Shown here one piece after another: positions 26,195 to 34,444 of a DNA stretch of 37,998 bases. Location: contig NZ_JAUYAF010000047.1 in the NCBI RefSeq assembly GCF_030693625.1, positions 1 to 37,998 of the forward strand, in the 5' to 3' direction. The position numbers and the translations under genes are program-made. Position 1 is the stretch's first letter. Each line of letters opens with the position of its first letter. The stretch comes from Phenylobacterium sp. Its GTDB lineage: Bacteria; Pseudomonadota; Alphaproteobacteria; Caulobacterales; Caulobacteraceae. The notes under the pieces were generated by a model, which had not been told where the DNA came from, ran no database searches, and saw only the letters and a program-made list of their open reading frames with translations.

Positions 26195-26677
26195 CTAGAG
26201 CTGGGCCAGCAGGTAGTCGGCGGCCGAGACCTTGAATTCGCCAGGCACCTCGACGTTCAGCTCCTTCACCACGCCGTCCTCGACGATCATGGAGTAGCGT
26301 TGCGAGCGCAGGCCCAGGCCGAACTTGGAGCCGTCCATGTCCAGGCCGACGGCCTTGGTGAAGTCGCCGGCCGGATCGGCGATCATCTGCATGGTGTCCA
26401 GGACGCCCTGGTTCTCACCCCAGGCCTTCATGACGAAGGCGTCGTTCACCGACAGGCAGACGATGGCGTCCACGCCCTTGCCCTTGATGTCGCCCGCCAG
26501 GTCCTTGTAGCCGGGCACATGCTTGGCCGAGCAGGTGGGGGTGAAGGCGCCGGGGACGGCGAAGAAGGCCACCTTCTTGCCGCCGAAGATCTCGTCGGTG
26601 GTGGTGGGCTTGGGACCTTCCGCGGTTCCGGCGATGAGGTTGGCGCTGGGCAGCTTGTCGCCGACTTTGATGGTCAT
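26195..26677 (-). CDS. Peroxiredoxin, Prx5 type (redoxin family)
   Basis: The 160-residue cytoplasmic thiol peroxidase has the peroxidatic Cys49 in AVPGAFTPTCSAKHVPGY, the PxxxT/SxxC signature of the Prx5 group. NDAFVMKAWGENQG, ADPAGDFTKAVGL and LGLRSQRYSMIVEDGVVKEL, with the conserved arginine of the active site, follow. It reduces hydrogen peroxide, alkyl peroxides or peroxynitrite with help from thioredoxin or glutathione. The ATG at 26677 follows a GGGAGAAGACC site. The gene converges with the DNA glycosylase (6-base gap) and is divergent from yqgE. Confidence 0.95.
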   Translation of the reverse strand: MTIKVGDKLPSANLIAGTAEGPKPTTTDEIFGGKKVAFFAVPGAFTPTCSAKHVPGYKDLAGDIKGKGVDAIVCLSVNDAFVMKAWGENQGVLDTMQMIADPAGDFTKAVGLDMDGSKFGLGLRSQRYSMIVEDGVVKELNVEVPGEFKVSAADYLLAQL

Positions 26678-26791
26678 GGTCTTCTCCCGTGATGGCGTTG
26701 GAAACCAGATACCCCCGCTTGGCCGGGGTTCAACGCAGAACTTCTGGGGTCGAGACTTGAAAGCGCCGCGTTCACCTTCAAACTAGGGGCG

Positions 26792-27358
26792 ATGGATGAC
26801 GCCTCTTTCCTCCGCGGCCAGCTGTTGATCGCCATGCCGGGCATCGGCGACCCGCGTTTCGAGCGCGCCCTGGTGCTGGTCTGCGCCCATGACGAGACCC
26901 ATGCCATGGGCATCGCGGTGAACCGGCCCGTGGAGGGCCTCACCGTGCCCGACCTGCTCAAGCGCCTGGACGTGAAGTCGCAGATCGAGATCCCGCCCGA
27001 CCTGGTGCTGATCGGCGGGCCGGTGCAGCGCGAGCGCGGCTTTGTCGTTCACACCGACGACTACAGCGCCGGGGATCACAGTATCGAGCTGGGCGGCGGG
27101 GTCGCCCTGACCCCCACCCGCGAGGCGCTCGAAGCCATGGGCGCGCAGGACCACCCCCGCCGCGCCCTGCTGGCGCTGGGCTATGCCGGCTGGGGCGCAG
27201 GCCAGCTGGAGTATGAGATCCGCGAGAACGTCTGGCTCACCTGCCCTGCCGACGAGGCCCTGATCTTCGACCCCGACTATGATCGGAAATGGACCAAGGC
27301 CCTGGCCAAGCTCGGGGTGGACGCGAGTCTGCTGACAGCCGAGGCGGGCCGGGCCTGA
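26792..27358 (+). CDS. yqgE: YqgE/AlgH family protein (UPF0301)
   Basis: The 188-residue cytoplasmic protein begins FLRGQLLIAMPGIGDPRFERAL and carries the family motifs CAHDETHAMGIAVNRP, LIGGPVQRERGFVVHT, ALLALGYAGWGAGQLEYEI and NVWLTCPADEALIF. YqgE and AlgH are widely conserved; AlgH was described as an alginate regulator in Pseudomonas, but a molecular function is not established. The gene is divergent from the peroxiredoxin and convergent with the pdeA-like gene, with a strong hairpin in the 47-base gap between their stops. A similar yqgE-pdeA neighbourhood fits Caulobacter, as far as I recall. Confidence 0.95.
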   Translation: MDDASFLRGQLLIAMPGIGDPRFERALVLVCAHDETHAMGIAVNRPVEGLTVPDLLKRLDVKSQIEIPPDLVLIGGPVQRERGFVVHTDDYSAGDHSIELGGGVALTPTREALEAMGAQDHPRRALLALGYAGWGAGQLEYEIRENVWLTCPADEALIFDPDYDRKWTKALAKLGVDASLLTAEAGRA

Positions 27359-27366
27359 CCCAAAAT

Positions 27367-27399
27367 CCGCTCATCCCGGCCTTCGCCGGGAATGAGCGG
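27367..27399. terminator. Bidirectional terminator-like hairpin between yqgE and pdeA
   Basis: Stem CCGCTCAT (27367-27374) pairs with ATGAGCGG (27392-27399), continued by CCCGGC (27375-27380) with GCCGGG (27385-27390), loop CTTC and one bulged A. It sits between convergent stops at 27358 and 27406. It contains TCATCCCGG, the core of the repeat at 22934-23135, so it is probably a REP-like copy acting as terminator. Confidence 0.7.
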
Positions 27400-27405
27400 G
27401 GACGA

Positions 27406-29064
27406 TCAGCCCCGCGCCTTCACCGGCGCCGCGCCGTCCACATAGCTTTCATTGAGATAGACCTCGGCCTCCTGGGCCGACAGGGCCGGCGCATAGCCGA
27501 AACCCTGGCCGTAGTCGCAGCCGACCGCCAGCAGGGCCTTGGCCATCTGGGCGTTCTCGACGCCCTCGGCCACCACCTCCAGGTCCAGGTCCTGGCCCAG
27601 CTTCACCACCGAGGAGACAATCTTCGCCGAGCCCTCGTTGGTGGCCATGGTGCGCACGAAATAGCGGTCGATCTTCAGGGTGTCGAAGGGCAGCCGGGTC
27701 AGATAGCTGAGCGACGAGAAGCCGGTGCCGAAGTCGTCGAGCGCCAGGGCCGCGCCGGCCTCCCGCAGGTTGCCCAGGATCACGGCGGCCCGGTCGGGGT
27801 CGCGCATGACGTCGCCCTCGGTGACCTCCAGCTTCAGCGCGCCCGGCGGCAGGCCGGTGTCGCGGCGGATGCGCATGACGTCGGCCACCAGGTCGGGCCG
27901 GTCGATCTCGCCGGTGGACAGGTTCACCGCCACGGTCAGTTCGCCGGCGGCCCGGTGATTGTTGCGCCAGACCGCCAGCTGCTCGGCGGCCTGACGCATC
28001 ATCAGGGCGCCCAGCTCGCTCATCAGCCCCATCTCGTCGCAAAGCGGCAGGAACTGGTCCGGGGTCAGCAGGCCACGGCGCGGGTGCTTCCAGCGCACCA
28101 GGGCCTCGAAACCCGACAGTGCCCCGGTCGAAAGGCGCACGATGGGCTGGTAGTAGGCGGTCAGTTCGCCGCGCCCGATGGCCCCGCGCAGGTCGCTCTC
28201 CAGGGCCAGGCGCGAGAGGCCATCTGTCTCCATGGTGCGGCCATAGGCGGCCCCGCCGCCGCGGCCGTTGCTCTTGGCCGACTCCACGGCCAGCTCGGCC
28301 CGGCGCAGCAGTTCGGCGGCCTCCGGCGCCTCGTCACCGCCCATGGCCTCGACGGCGCCGATGGACAGGGTGGGATGGATATCGAAGCCCGCGACCCGCA
28401 GGGGCTGCTCCAGGGCCTTGCGCAGGATCTCGGCGGCGCTGATGGCGCGGATGGGGGTCAGCAGGGCGAACTCGTCCTCGCCGATGCGGGCCATCAGCAC
28501 GCCGGGCGGGAAGGCCGCAGCCATCCGCGAGCCGAGCGCGGCCAGCACCAGGTCGGCGCGCTCGTGACCCAGCGCCTCGTTCAGGCGGCGCAGGCGGTCG
28601 AGGTCGGCCACCACCAGTTCGTGGACGCCCGGGGTCTGTAGCCGCTCCCGGGCCTGGGCGATGAAACTCTTGCGGTCCAGCAGGCCGGTCAGCTTGTCGA
28701 CGTCGGAGGCGGCGAACTTGGTTTCCGGGGCCACGACGCCGGCGGCGCGTAGCCCCTCCTCCAGCCAGACGCCACGCCATATGCAGATCCCGCCAGCGCG
28801 CATCCGCAGGCGCACGGCGATCTCGCTGCCCGGCTCCTGCACGCGCAGGACTTCCTCGGCCAGGGCCCGGTCCTGGGGCATGGCCAGCGCGCGCATGGCG
28901 GCCGACGAACATTCAGGCGCCAGGGGGCCAAGCCCCAGGGCGCGCGACGCGCCGGTGATGCGCAGCCGGTCACGCTCCGGCTCCCACAGCCAAAGGGCCA
29001 CGTCGGCGGCGCCCAACGCTTCAAGCGTCGTCGTGGCGTCCCAGATCCAACGGTCGTTCGGCAT
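27406..29064 (-). CDS. pdeA: PdeA-like cyclic-di-GMP phosphodiesterase (PAS-GGDEF-EAL)
   Basis: The 552-residue protein has a PAS-like N-terminal domain (about 10-110), a GGDEF domain whose signature is GEDEF (195-199), and an EAL domain with EAL at 320-322 and LDDFGTGFSSLSYL. In C. crescentus PdeA (CC3396) the GEDEF domain binds GTP to stimulate the EAL phosphodiesterase but does not make c-di-GMP. PdeA there is degraded by ClpXP with the help of CpdR at the swarmer-to-stalked transition. Length and domain order match. The C-terminus VKARG ends in Arg-Gly, consistent with the terminal degron I recall for PdeA. It lies downstream of rimJ in the large minus-strand group. Confidence 0.87.
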   Translation of the reverse strand: MPNDRWIWDATTTLEALGAADVALWLWEPERDRLRITGASRALGLGPLAPECSSAAMRALAMPQDRALAEEVLRVQEPGSEIAVRLRMRAGGICIWRGVWLEEGLRAAGVVAPETKFAASDVDKLTGLLDRKSFIAQARERLQTPGVHELVVADLDRLRRLNEALGHERADLVLAALGSRMAAAFPPGVLMARIGEDEFALLTPIRAISAAEILRKALEQPLRVAGFDIHPTLSIGAVEAMGGDEAPEAAELLRRAELAVESAKSNGRGGGAAYGRTMETDGLSRLALESDLRGAIGRGELTAYYQPIVRLSTGALSGFEALVRWKHPRRGLLTPDQFLPLCDEMGLMSELGALMMRQAAEQLAVWRNNHRAAGELTVAVNLSTGEIDRPDLVADVMRIRRDTGLPPGALKLEVTEGDVMRDPDRAAVILGNLREAGAALALDDFGTGFSSLSYLTRLPFDTLKIDRYFVRTMATNEGSAKIVSSVVKLGQDLDLEVVAEGVENAQMAKALLAVGCDYGQGFGYAPALSAQEAEVYLNESYVDGAAPVKARG

Positions 29065-29093
29065 CGCCTCGACTAACTCTGGTCACGCGCCGG

Positions 29094-29705
29094 CTAGACC
29101 GACACTCCCTGATCAGGCTCCAGAGCCGCGCGAAGCGGCGAGACAAGCCCGAACAGGACATGATCTCGCCAAACGCCGTTAATTTTTAAATAAGCCTTGG
29201 CATATCCCTCCTCGGCGAACCCGGCCCGGCTGAGCAGTTTGCGGCTGGGTTCGTTGGTGGGGAGGCAGGCGGCTTCCAGGCGATGCAGGGCCAGGGTGCG
29301 GAAGGAAAACAGGGTGAGCGCCCGGACGGCGGCCAGGGTTTGTCCTTGCCGGGCAAAGGCTTGGCCGCACCAGTAGCCCACCGAGCCCATCTGGGCGACG
29401 CCCCGGCGGACGTTGGACAGGGTGATCCCGCCGGTCAGGGCCTCGTCGCTCGAGCGGAAAACGAAGAACGGATAGGCCGTTCCGGCTTCACGATCCCGGG
29501 CGTAGGCCGTCAGTCTGCGTCGGAAGGCCGCGCGGCTGAGATCATCGGCCGGCCAGGTCGGCTCCCACGGTTGAAGGAAATCCCGAGAGGCCGCCCGCAG
29601 TTCGCGCCAGGCCTCGAAGTCGGCGTTGCGGGCCGGCCGCAGGAAGACCCCCTCGCCCTCCACGCGTAGGCCGCTTTCCGGCGCGATCCAGTCCAGCAGG
29701 GCCAT
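29094..29705 (-). CDS. rimJ: GNAT N-acetyltransferase, RimJ-like
   Basis: This 203-residue acetyltransferase has LDWIAPESGLRVEGEGVFLRP at its start, the acetyl-CoA segment in GYWCGQAFARQGQTLAAVRA, and LEAACLPTNEPSRKLLSRAG followed by FAEEGYAKAYLKINGVWRDH. This order is typical of RimJ/RimL-type enzymes that acetylate the N-terminus of ribosomal proteins; the true target is not shown. The segment TAT TTA AAA ATT AAC (29178-29192) is a run of AT-rich codons including TTA, unlike the rest of the region. Its start follows the M16 gene by 40 bases, and pdeA starts 29 bases after its stop. Confidence 0.87.
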   Translation of the reverse strand: MALLDWIAPESGLRVEGEGVFLRPARNADFEAWRELRAASRDFLQPWEPTWPADDLSRAAFRRRLTAYARDREAGTAYPFFVFRSSDEALTGGITLSNVRRGVAQMGSVGYWCGQAFARQGQTLAAVRALTLFSFRTLALHRLEAACLPTNEPSRKLLSRAGFAEEGYAKAYLKINGVWRDHVLFGLVSPLRAALEPDQGVSV

Positions 29706-29745
29706 GGCGCGAGGGTCGGACCTGGAGCGGGGGCCGTCAAGCTCT

Positions 29746-31011
29746 CTACCCGAACAGCGCCTTCTGGAAAGCGTCGGCGGCCTTCAGGGCGGGCCTGGGT
29801 CCCAGCACGCTGACAGCGGCCTTGCCGGGCGCCAGCAGCAAGGTCCCCAGACGGGCCAGGTCGGCGGCCTCGACCGCGTCGATCTGCTCGGCGATCTCGG
29901 CCGTGGAGAGCAGGCGGCCGAACAGCAGCACCTGGCCCGCAGCCTGTTCGCTCCGCGACTGCAGGGACTCGCGCGCCATGAACATGCCGGCCTTCAGCTG
30001 GGCCTTGGCGCGGGCGAGTTCGGCCGGCTCGACGCTCTCGGCCAGGCCCTGGATCTCACCGGCCGCGACCTTGGCCAGTTCCGCGGCGTCCTTAGCCGCG
30101 CAGCCGGCGAACACGCCCAGCACCCCGGTGTCGGCATAGGTCTCGGAATAGGCGTCCACGGTGTAGGCCAGACCCCGCTTCTCGCGGGCCTCCTGGAACA
30201 GCCGCGAGGCCATGCCGCCGCCGAGGATTTCGGCGAACAGGCGCAAGGGGAAGTAGTCGTCATGACGAACACCCACGGCGGGCAACAGGAAGACGAGGTT
30301 CGCCTGCTCCAGCGACTTGGGCGCCGTCTCGGTCCCGCCGGTGAAGAGGGCCGGCGCGGCATCCGGGATCGGGGCGCCGACGGCTCCGCCGAAGTCCCGC
30401 TCGGCGAGCTTCAGCACCTCGTCCTCGGTGACCGCGCCCGACGCCGAGAAGATCAGGGTCTCAGGCGCGTAGAGCGCCGCGCGCCAGTCGGCCAGGGTCG
30501 CCTGGGTGGCCGGCGCGATGGAGGCGTCGGTGCCGAGAATCGAACGGCCCAGCGGCTGGCCGCTGAACGCCGCCCCCTGGGCCATCTCGAACACCACGTC
30601 GTCGGGGGTGTCGGTGGCCTCGGCGATCTCCTGGCCCACCACCTGCTTCTCGCGCGTCAGGTCACCCGGCTCGATCACCGGCCGCTGGATCAGGTCAGCC
30701 AGCACCGCCGAGCCGAGATCCAGGCCGCCGGCCAGGGCGCGGATCTGGAAGCTGGTGCGCTCATAACCTGTGGCCGCGTTGATGGACCCGCCCTGCGCCT
30801 CCACCACCTCGACGATCTCTCGGGCGGAACGGTCGCCCGCCCCCTTGAAGACCATGTGTTCGAGCAGGTGGGACCAGCCTGAGCGGGCCTCGTCCTCGAA
30901 CCGCGCGCCGCGACCGGCGACGACGGACAGGGCCACGGTCTCAAGACCCGGGACCGGATCGCAGACGACGCGGACGCCGTTGGAGAGGGTATGAAGCGTG
31001 GCCAGGATCAG
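29746..31011 (-). CDS. M16 family zinc metallopeptidase (mitochondrial-processing-peptidase-like)
   Basis: The roughly 421-residue protein has the inverted zinc motif HLLEH in SGWSHLLEHMVFKGAGDRSA (His48, Glu51, His52 from the start used here), a downstream QEIAEATD, and the C-terminal M16 domain with GGGMASRLFQEAREKRGLAY. The frame is open upstream of the first GTG (30936), and the sequence there reads THTLSNGVRVVCDPVPGLET-like, clearly part of the M16 fold. No ATG, GTG or TTG occurs there in frame. A CTG at 31011 overlaps the thrC stop in a CTGA arrangement, so I infer a CTG start. The role is probably processing or degrading exported peptides; no signal peptide is seen. Confidence 0.86.
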   Translation of the reverse strand: MILATLHTLSNGVRVVCDPVPGLETVALSVVAGRGARFEDEARSGWSHLLEHMVFKGAGDRSAREIVEVVEAQGGSINAATGYERTSFQIRALAGGLDLGSAVLADLIQRPVIEPGDLTREKQVVGQEIAEATDTPDDVVFEMAQGAAFSGQPLGRSILGTDASIAPATQATLADWRAALYAPETLIFSASGAVTEDEVLKLAERDFGGAVGAPIPDAAPALFTGGTETAPKSLEQANLVFLLPAVGVRHDDYFPLRLFAEILGGGMASRLFQEAREKRGLAYTVDAYSETYADTGVLGVFAGCAAKDAAELAKVAAGEIQGLAESVEPAELARAKAQLKAGMFMARESLQSRSEQAAGQVLLFGRLLSTAEIAEQIDAVEAADLARLGTLLLAPGKAAVSVLGPRPALKAADAFQKALFG

Positions 31012-32399
31012 CTTTCCGCAAAGGCCCTGACATAGGCCTTGATGGTGTCGGCGTCGGCCGGAAGGCGGTCGAAGCGCTCGGCCTTGCCGGCCAGGTTCTG
31101 TGCGCTGCGCGGCAGGCTCGGGGTCTCGCCGCAGGCGGCGCTGACAGCTTCCGGGAACTTGGCCGCATGCGCGGTGGACAGCACGACGATGGGGTCGGTG
31201 GTCCCCCGCGCCCGGCGGAAGGCGGCCATGCCCACGGCGGTGTGGGGATCGATCAGCTCACCAGTCTCGTTCAGGGTCGCCACGATGGAGCCGCTGGTCT
31301 CGCGTTCGTTGATGGAAACGCCCACGAAGGTCTCGCGCATCATGGCCAGGGCGCCCGGCGGAATGTCGATCACCCCGGTGTCGCCGAAGGCCTTGAACGC
31401 CCGCATGGTCTCGACGCCGTCGCGGCGCACGGCCTCGAAATACAGCCGCTCGAAGTTGGAGGCCGACTGGATGTCCATGGCCGGCGACTGGGTGTGGGCC
31501 ACCGCCCCGCGGCTGTAACGGCCGTCCTGGAAGGCGCGCGCCAGGATGTCGTTGGAATTGGTCGCCACCAGGATCTTGGAGATCGGCAGGCCCATGCGCT
31601 TGGCCATGAAGCCCGCGAAGCCGTCGCCGAAATTGCCCGAGGGGACGGCGAAGGCCACCGGCCGATGCGGGGCGCCGATGGCGACCGCGCTGGTGAAGTA
31701 GTAGACCGACTGGGCGACGATGCGGGCGAAGTTGATGGAGTTCACCGCCGACAGGCCCACCGACTGTTTCAGGCCCTGGTCGGAGAGCGCGTCCTTCAGG
31801 ATCGCCTGGCAGTCGTCGAAGGTGCCGGACACCGCCACGCAGCGGACATTGTCCTCGCCGGCCGTCGTCATGAACCGGCGCTGCACCTCGCTGATGCGGC
31901 CATCGGGGAACATGGCGACGATGCGGGTGTTGGCGCGGCCGCGGAAGGCCTCCACCGCCGCTCCGCCGGTGTCGCCCGAAGTGGCGCAGAGGATGGTCTG
32001 GGTGCGCTTCTGGGCGCCCAGCACATGGTCGCTGATCCTGGCCAGCAACTGCATGGCCACGTCCTTGAACGCCAGGCTCGGCCCGTGGAACAGCTCGGCC
32101 AGGAAGCCGCCCGGATAGAGCTGCTTGACCGGGACCACGGCGGCGTGGGTGAAGGTCGCGTAGGCCTCGGCGCACATCTCGGCCAGGATGTCGCGGGGGA
32201 TCTCGTCGCCCACGAAGCGGGCCAGGATCTCGGTGGCCACGTGGGCGTAGGGCTTGCCGGCGAAGGCGGCGATCTCGCTGTGGGTCAGGCTCGGCCATTC
32301 CTCCGGGACATAGAGGCCGCCGTCGGGGGCGAGGCCCGCCAGGATCGCATCGACAAAGCCGACCGAGGGCGACTGCCCCCGCGTTGAAACGTACCGCAT
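31008..32399 (-). CDS. thrC: Threonine synthase
   Basis: This PLP enzyme converts O-phospho-L-homoserine to threonine. The 463-residue product is of the longer fungal/proteobacterial class and has the PLP lysine Lys112 in GPSLAFKDVAMQ, the phosphate-binding motif CATSGDTGGAA, and SVGLSAVNSINFARI and AVPSGNFGDGFAGF. The ATG at 32399 overlaps the SURF1 stop by one base (TGATG), which fixes the start and implies coupling. The partner homoserine kinase is at 4604 in this window. Placement after surf1 is the usual alphaproteobacterial arrangement. Confidence 0.96.
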   Translation of the reverse strand: MRYVSTRGQSPSVGFVDAILAGLAPDGGLYVPEEWPSLTHSEIAAFAGKPYAHVATEILARFVGDEIPRDILAEMCAEAYATFTHAAVVPVKQLYPGGFLAELFHGPSLAFKDVAMQLLARISDHVLGAQKRTQTILCATSGDTGGAAVEAFRGRANTRIVAMFPDGRISEVQRRFMTTAGEDNVRCVAVSGTFDDCQAILKDALSDQGLKQSVGLSAVNSINFARIVAQSVYYFTSAVAIGAPHRPVAFAVPSGNFGDGFAGFMAKRMGLPISKILVATNSNDILARAFQDGRYSRGAVAHTQSPAMDIQSASNFERLYFEAVRRDGVETMRAFKAFGDTGVIDIPPGALAMMRETFVGVSINERETSGSIVATLNETGELIDPHTAVGMAAFRRARGTTDPIVVLSTAHAAKFPEAVSAACGETPSLPRSAQNLAGKAERFDRLPADADTIKAYVRAFAES

Positions 32400-33139
32400 C
32401 AAGCCTTCCACCATCGCCAGAGCATGGCGGCATAGACGGCGACCAAGGCGCCCGCAAGGCCGAACCAGGTCAGGGCGTATTCCAGATGGCGGTTGGGAAT
32501 CTCCGCCGGAAGCGGCTCGGGCTTCAGGGCCTGCCAGGCGGGGTTGGAACTGGTCTCCGCCGCCAGCATGATCGGGGCCGGCGCCGGCACCTTGAGCTGC
32601 GCGGCCATGGCCGGGATGTCGCGGGAGTACCAGTGATTGCCCGCCACGTCGTTGGCCGGGGTCACGAAGGTCGCCTCATCAGGCGCGCGCAGGACGCCCA
32701 CCAGGCTGACCGGCGTCCGGTCCTCGGGGTCGACCGGCGGCCGCGCCGAGATGATGTCGGACACGAAGCCTCGGTCGACGAGAATGCTGCGGTACCTGGC
32801 GCTCTCCACCGCGCAGGCCGAGATCAGCCGCAGGCCGGCCCCGGTCTCGCGAACCGAATAGAGTTCCAGATAGGGGGCGGCCCCCAGGCCCGGGCATTCC
32901 ACCTTCACCCGGATGAAGTCCCCCTGCCCGCCCCGCGCCAGGCCGTCGAGCACGGGACCCAGCGGTCGGGCGGGCGCGGCCTGCAAGGCCTCGATACGGG
33001 CCAGCAGGCTGTTCTTCCACGCCATGCGCTGCATCTGCCAGGAGCCGAGCCAGATCAGTATGCCCGCCGCGACCAGGGTTGCGAGGGTCAGGGCGAGGGG
33101 GAAGGCCTTGCGGGGGGTGGGGTCAGTCCTGTCCGTCAT
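32399..33139 (-). CDS. surf1: SURF1 family cytochrome oxidase assembly protein
   Basis: The 246-residue inner-membrane protein has two transmembrane segments, about residues 13-33 and 220-240, with the periplasmic domain between. Landmarks are LGSWQMQRMAWKNSLL, the conserved RYRSILVDRGFVSDI and, near the end, NRHLEYALTWFGLAGALVAVY. SURF1 helps insert heme a into cytochrome c oxidase subunit I. The start overlaps the end of the DUF983 gene by 17 bases, and the stop overlaps the thrC start by one. It belongs to the cta operon at the right of the window. Confidence 0.94.
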   Translation of the reverse strand: MTDRTDPTPRKAFPLALTLATLVAAGILIWLGSWQMQRMAWKNSLLARIEALQAAPARPLGPVLDGLARGGQGDFIRVKVECPGLGAAPYLELYSVRETGAGLRLISACAVESARYRSILVDRGFVSDIISARPPVDPEDRTPVSLVGVLRAPDEATFVTPANDVAGNHWYSRDIPAMAAQLKVPAPAPIMLAAETSSNPAWQALKPEPLPAEIPNRHLEYALTWFGLAGALVAVYAAMLWRWWKA

Positions 33140-33488
33140 GCCGCGCCTCGGACGCCCGATTGGCGAACTGCGCCGCCAGCATGAGCCCCTTCATCGGCCG
33201 CAGGAGGCCAAGGCAGAGGAACAGGGTCAGGGGCAGCCAGATGATCATGGTCAGCCAGACGGGCGGATCAAAGGAGAACTGGGTGAACAGCGCGCCGAAG
33301 CAGGCCAGGAAACCTGCGATCAGGATCACGAAGACGGCCGGACCGTCGCCGCTGTCGGCCTTGGCCAGATCGTAGCCGCACGCCTCGCAGCGCGCGGCCA
33401 CTGTCAGGAAGCCTGAGAAGAGAGGTCCTTCTCCGCAGTTCGGGCAGCGGCCCGCGAGCCCCGCCAGCAGCGGATTGTGACCTCTCAT
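33123..33488 (-). CDS. DUF983 membrane protein with zinc-ribbon motif
   Basis: The 121-residue protein begins with a zinc-ribbon-like RCPNCGEGPLF and CEACGYD (four cysteines, residues about 14-40), followed by two hydrophobic segments (about 51-71 and 77-96). DUF983 proteins are common within cytochrome oxidase assembly operons of alphaproteobacteria; their function is unknown. It lies between ctaE (4-base gap) and surf1 (17-base overlap), so it is probably co-translated with them. Confidence 0.9.
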   Translation of the reverse strand: MRGHNPLLAGLAGRCPNCGEGPLFSGFLTVAARCEACGYDLAKADSGDGPAVFVILIAGFLACFGALFTQFSFDPPVWLTMIIWLPLTLFLCLGLLRPMKGLMLAAQFANRASEARHDGQD

Positions 33489-33492
33489 CGGA

Positions 33493-34371
33493 TTAGTGGG
33501 CGCCAGCCGCTCCGCCGAACACGACGTAGATGAAGGCGAACAGGAACAGCCAGACCACGTCCACGAAGTGCCAGTACCAGGCGGCGGCCTCGAAGCCGAA
33601 GTGCTGCTTCTGGGTCAGGCCGGTGCCCATCATCCGGATCAGGCAGACCGCCAGGAAGATGGTGCCGATCAGGACGTGGAAGCCGTGGAAGCCGGTGGCC
33701 ATGAAGAAGGACGAGCCGTAGAGGCCGGCGTTGGTGGCCGCTTCGCTGAAGAAGTACTTGTGATCCAGGATGTGCTTGTACTCGTAGGCCTGGATGGCGG
33801 TGAAGATCGCGCCCAGCGCGATGGTCAGGGCCAGACCGATCTTGGCGCCCTTGCGGTCGCCGGTCTGCAGCGCGTGGTGGCTCCAGGTGACGGTCGTGCC
33901 CGAGAGCAGCAGGGTCAGCGTGTTGACCAGGGGCAGGTTCCAGGCCGGGACCAGCTCGACGCCGGCCGGCGGCCAGGTGGCCCAGGCGGTGCGGACTTCC
34001 TCGATGGAGGAGAGCGTCCGGGCCTCGTGGAACAGGGCCATCTCGAAGAAGATCCAGAACCAGGCCACGAAGAACATCACTTCCGAAGCGATGAACATGA
34101 TCATGCCGTAGCGCAGGCCGATGGAGACCACCGGGGTGTGGTCGCCGGCGTTGGCTTCCTTCACCACGTCCATCCACCAGCCGAGCATGGTGTAGAGCAC
34201 GCCGCCGAGGCCCGCATAGAAGACCCACGGGGTGCCTTCGGGCAGGCCGAACAGGCCCTTCATCCAGACCACGGCGCCGAGCGCCATCACCGTCGCGGAG
34301 ATGGACCCGACCAGCGGCCAGGGACTGGGATTCACCAGGTGGTAGTCGTGCTTGACGTCGCCGGCAGACAT
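33493..34371 (-). CDS. ctaE: Cytochrome c oxidase subunit III
   Basis: The 292-residue seven-helix membrane protein is COX3 of the aa3-type oxidase. It has [20 protein letters not shown] near the start, [20 protein letters not shown], and the helix-rich C-terminus with [20 protein letters not shown] followed by [20 protein letters not shown]. These are the conserved COX3 segments, with the glutamate of the lipid-contact helix in SEVMFF. COX3 stabilises subunit I. It is followed by DUF983 and surf1, and preceded by ctaG with a 73-base gap containing a hairpin. Confidence 0.97.
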   Translation of the reverse strand: MSAGDVKHDYHLVNPSPWPLVGSISATVMALGAVVWMKGLFGLPEGTPWVFYAGLGGVLYTMLGWWMDVVKEANAGDHTPVVSIGLRYGMIMFIASEVMFFVAWFWIFFEMALFHEARTLSSIEEVRTAWATWPPAGVELVPAWNLPLVNTLTLLLSGTTVTWSHHALQTGDRKGAKIGLALTIALGAIFTAIQAYEYKHILDHKYFFSEAATNAGLYGSSFFMATGFHGFHVLIGTIFLAVCLIRMMGTGLTQKQHFGFEAAAWYWHFVDVVWLFLFAFIYVVFGGAAGAH

Positions 34372-34402
34372 AATCGGTCCTAACCCCTCTCAAATCTCAA
34401 AG

Positions 34403-34429
34403 CCCTGGGCGCCTCTCCGCTGCCCAAGG
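34403..34429 (-). terminator. Hairpin between ctaG and ctaE
   Basis: On the minus strand CCTTGGGC (34429-34422) pairs with GCCCAGGG (34410-34403), with one G-T wobble. It lies in the 73-base gap between the ctaG stop and the ctaE start. It may attenuate or protect the transcript between assembly and structural genes; there is no long T-run. Confidence 0.4.
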
Positions 34430-34444
34430 CCGTCGTAACGGAGG

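Noticed and set aside
29179..29189. TTAA-TTT-TTAA resembling a CtrA box
   Set aside because: The Caulobacter CtrA site has a spacing of seven (TTAA-N7-TTAA); here it is three, and it lies inside the rimJ coding region.
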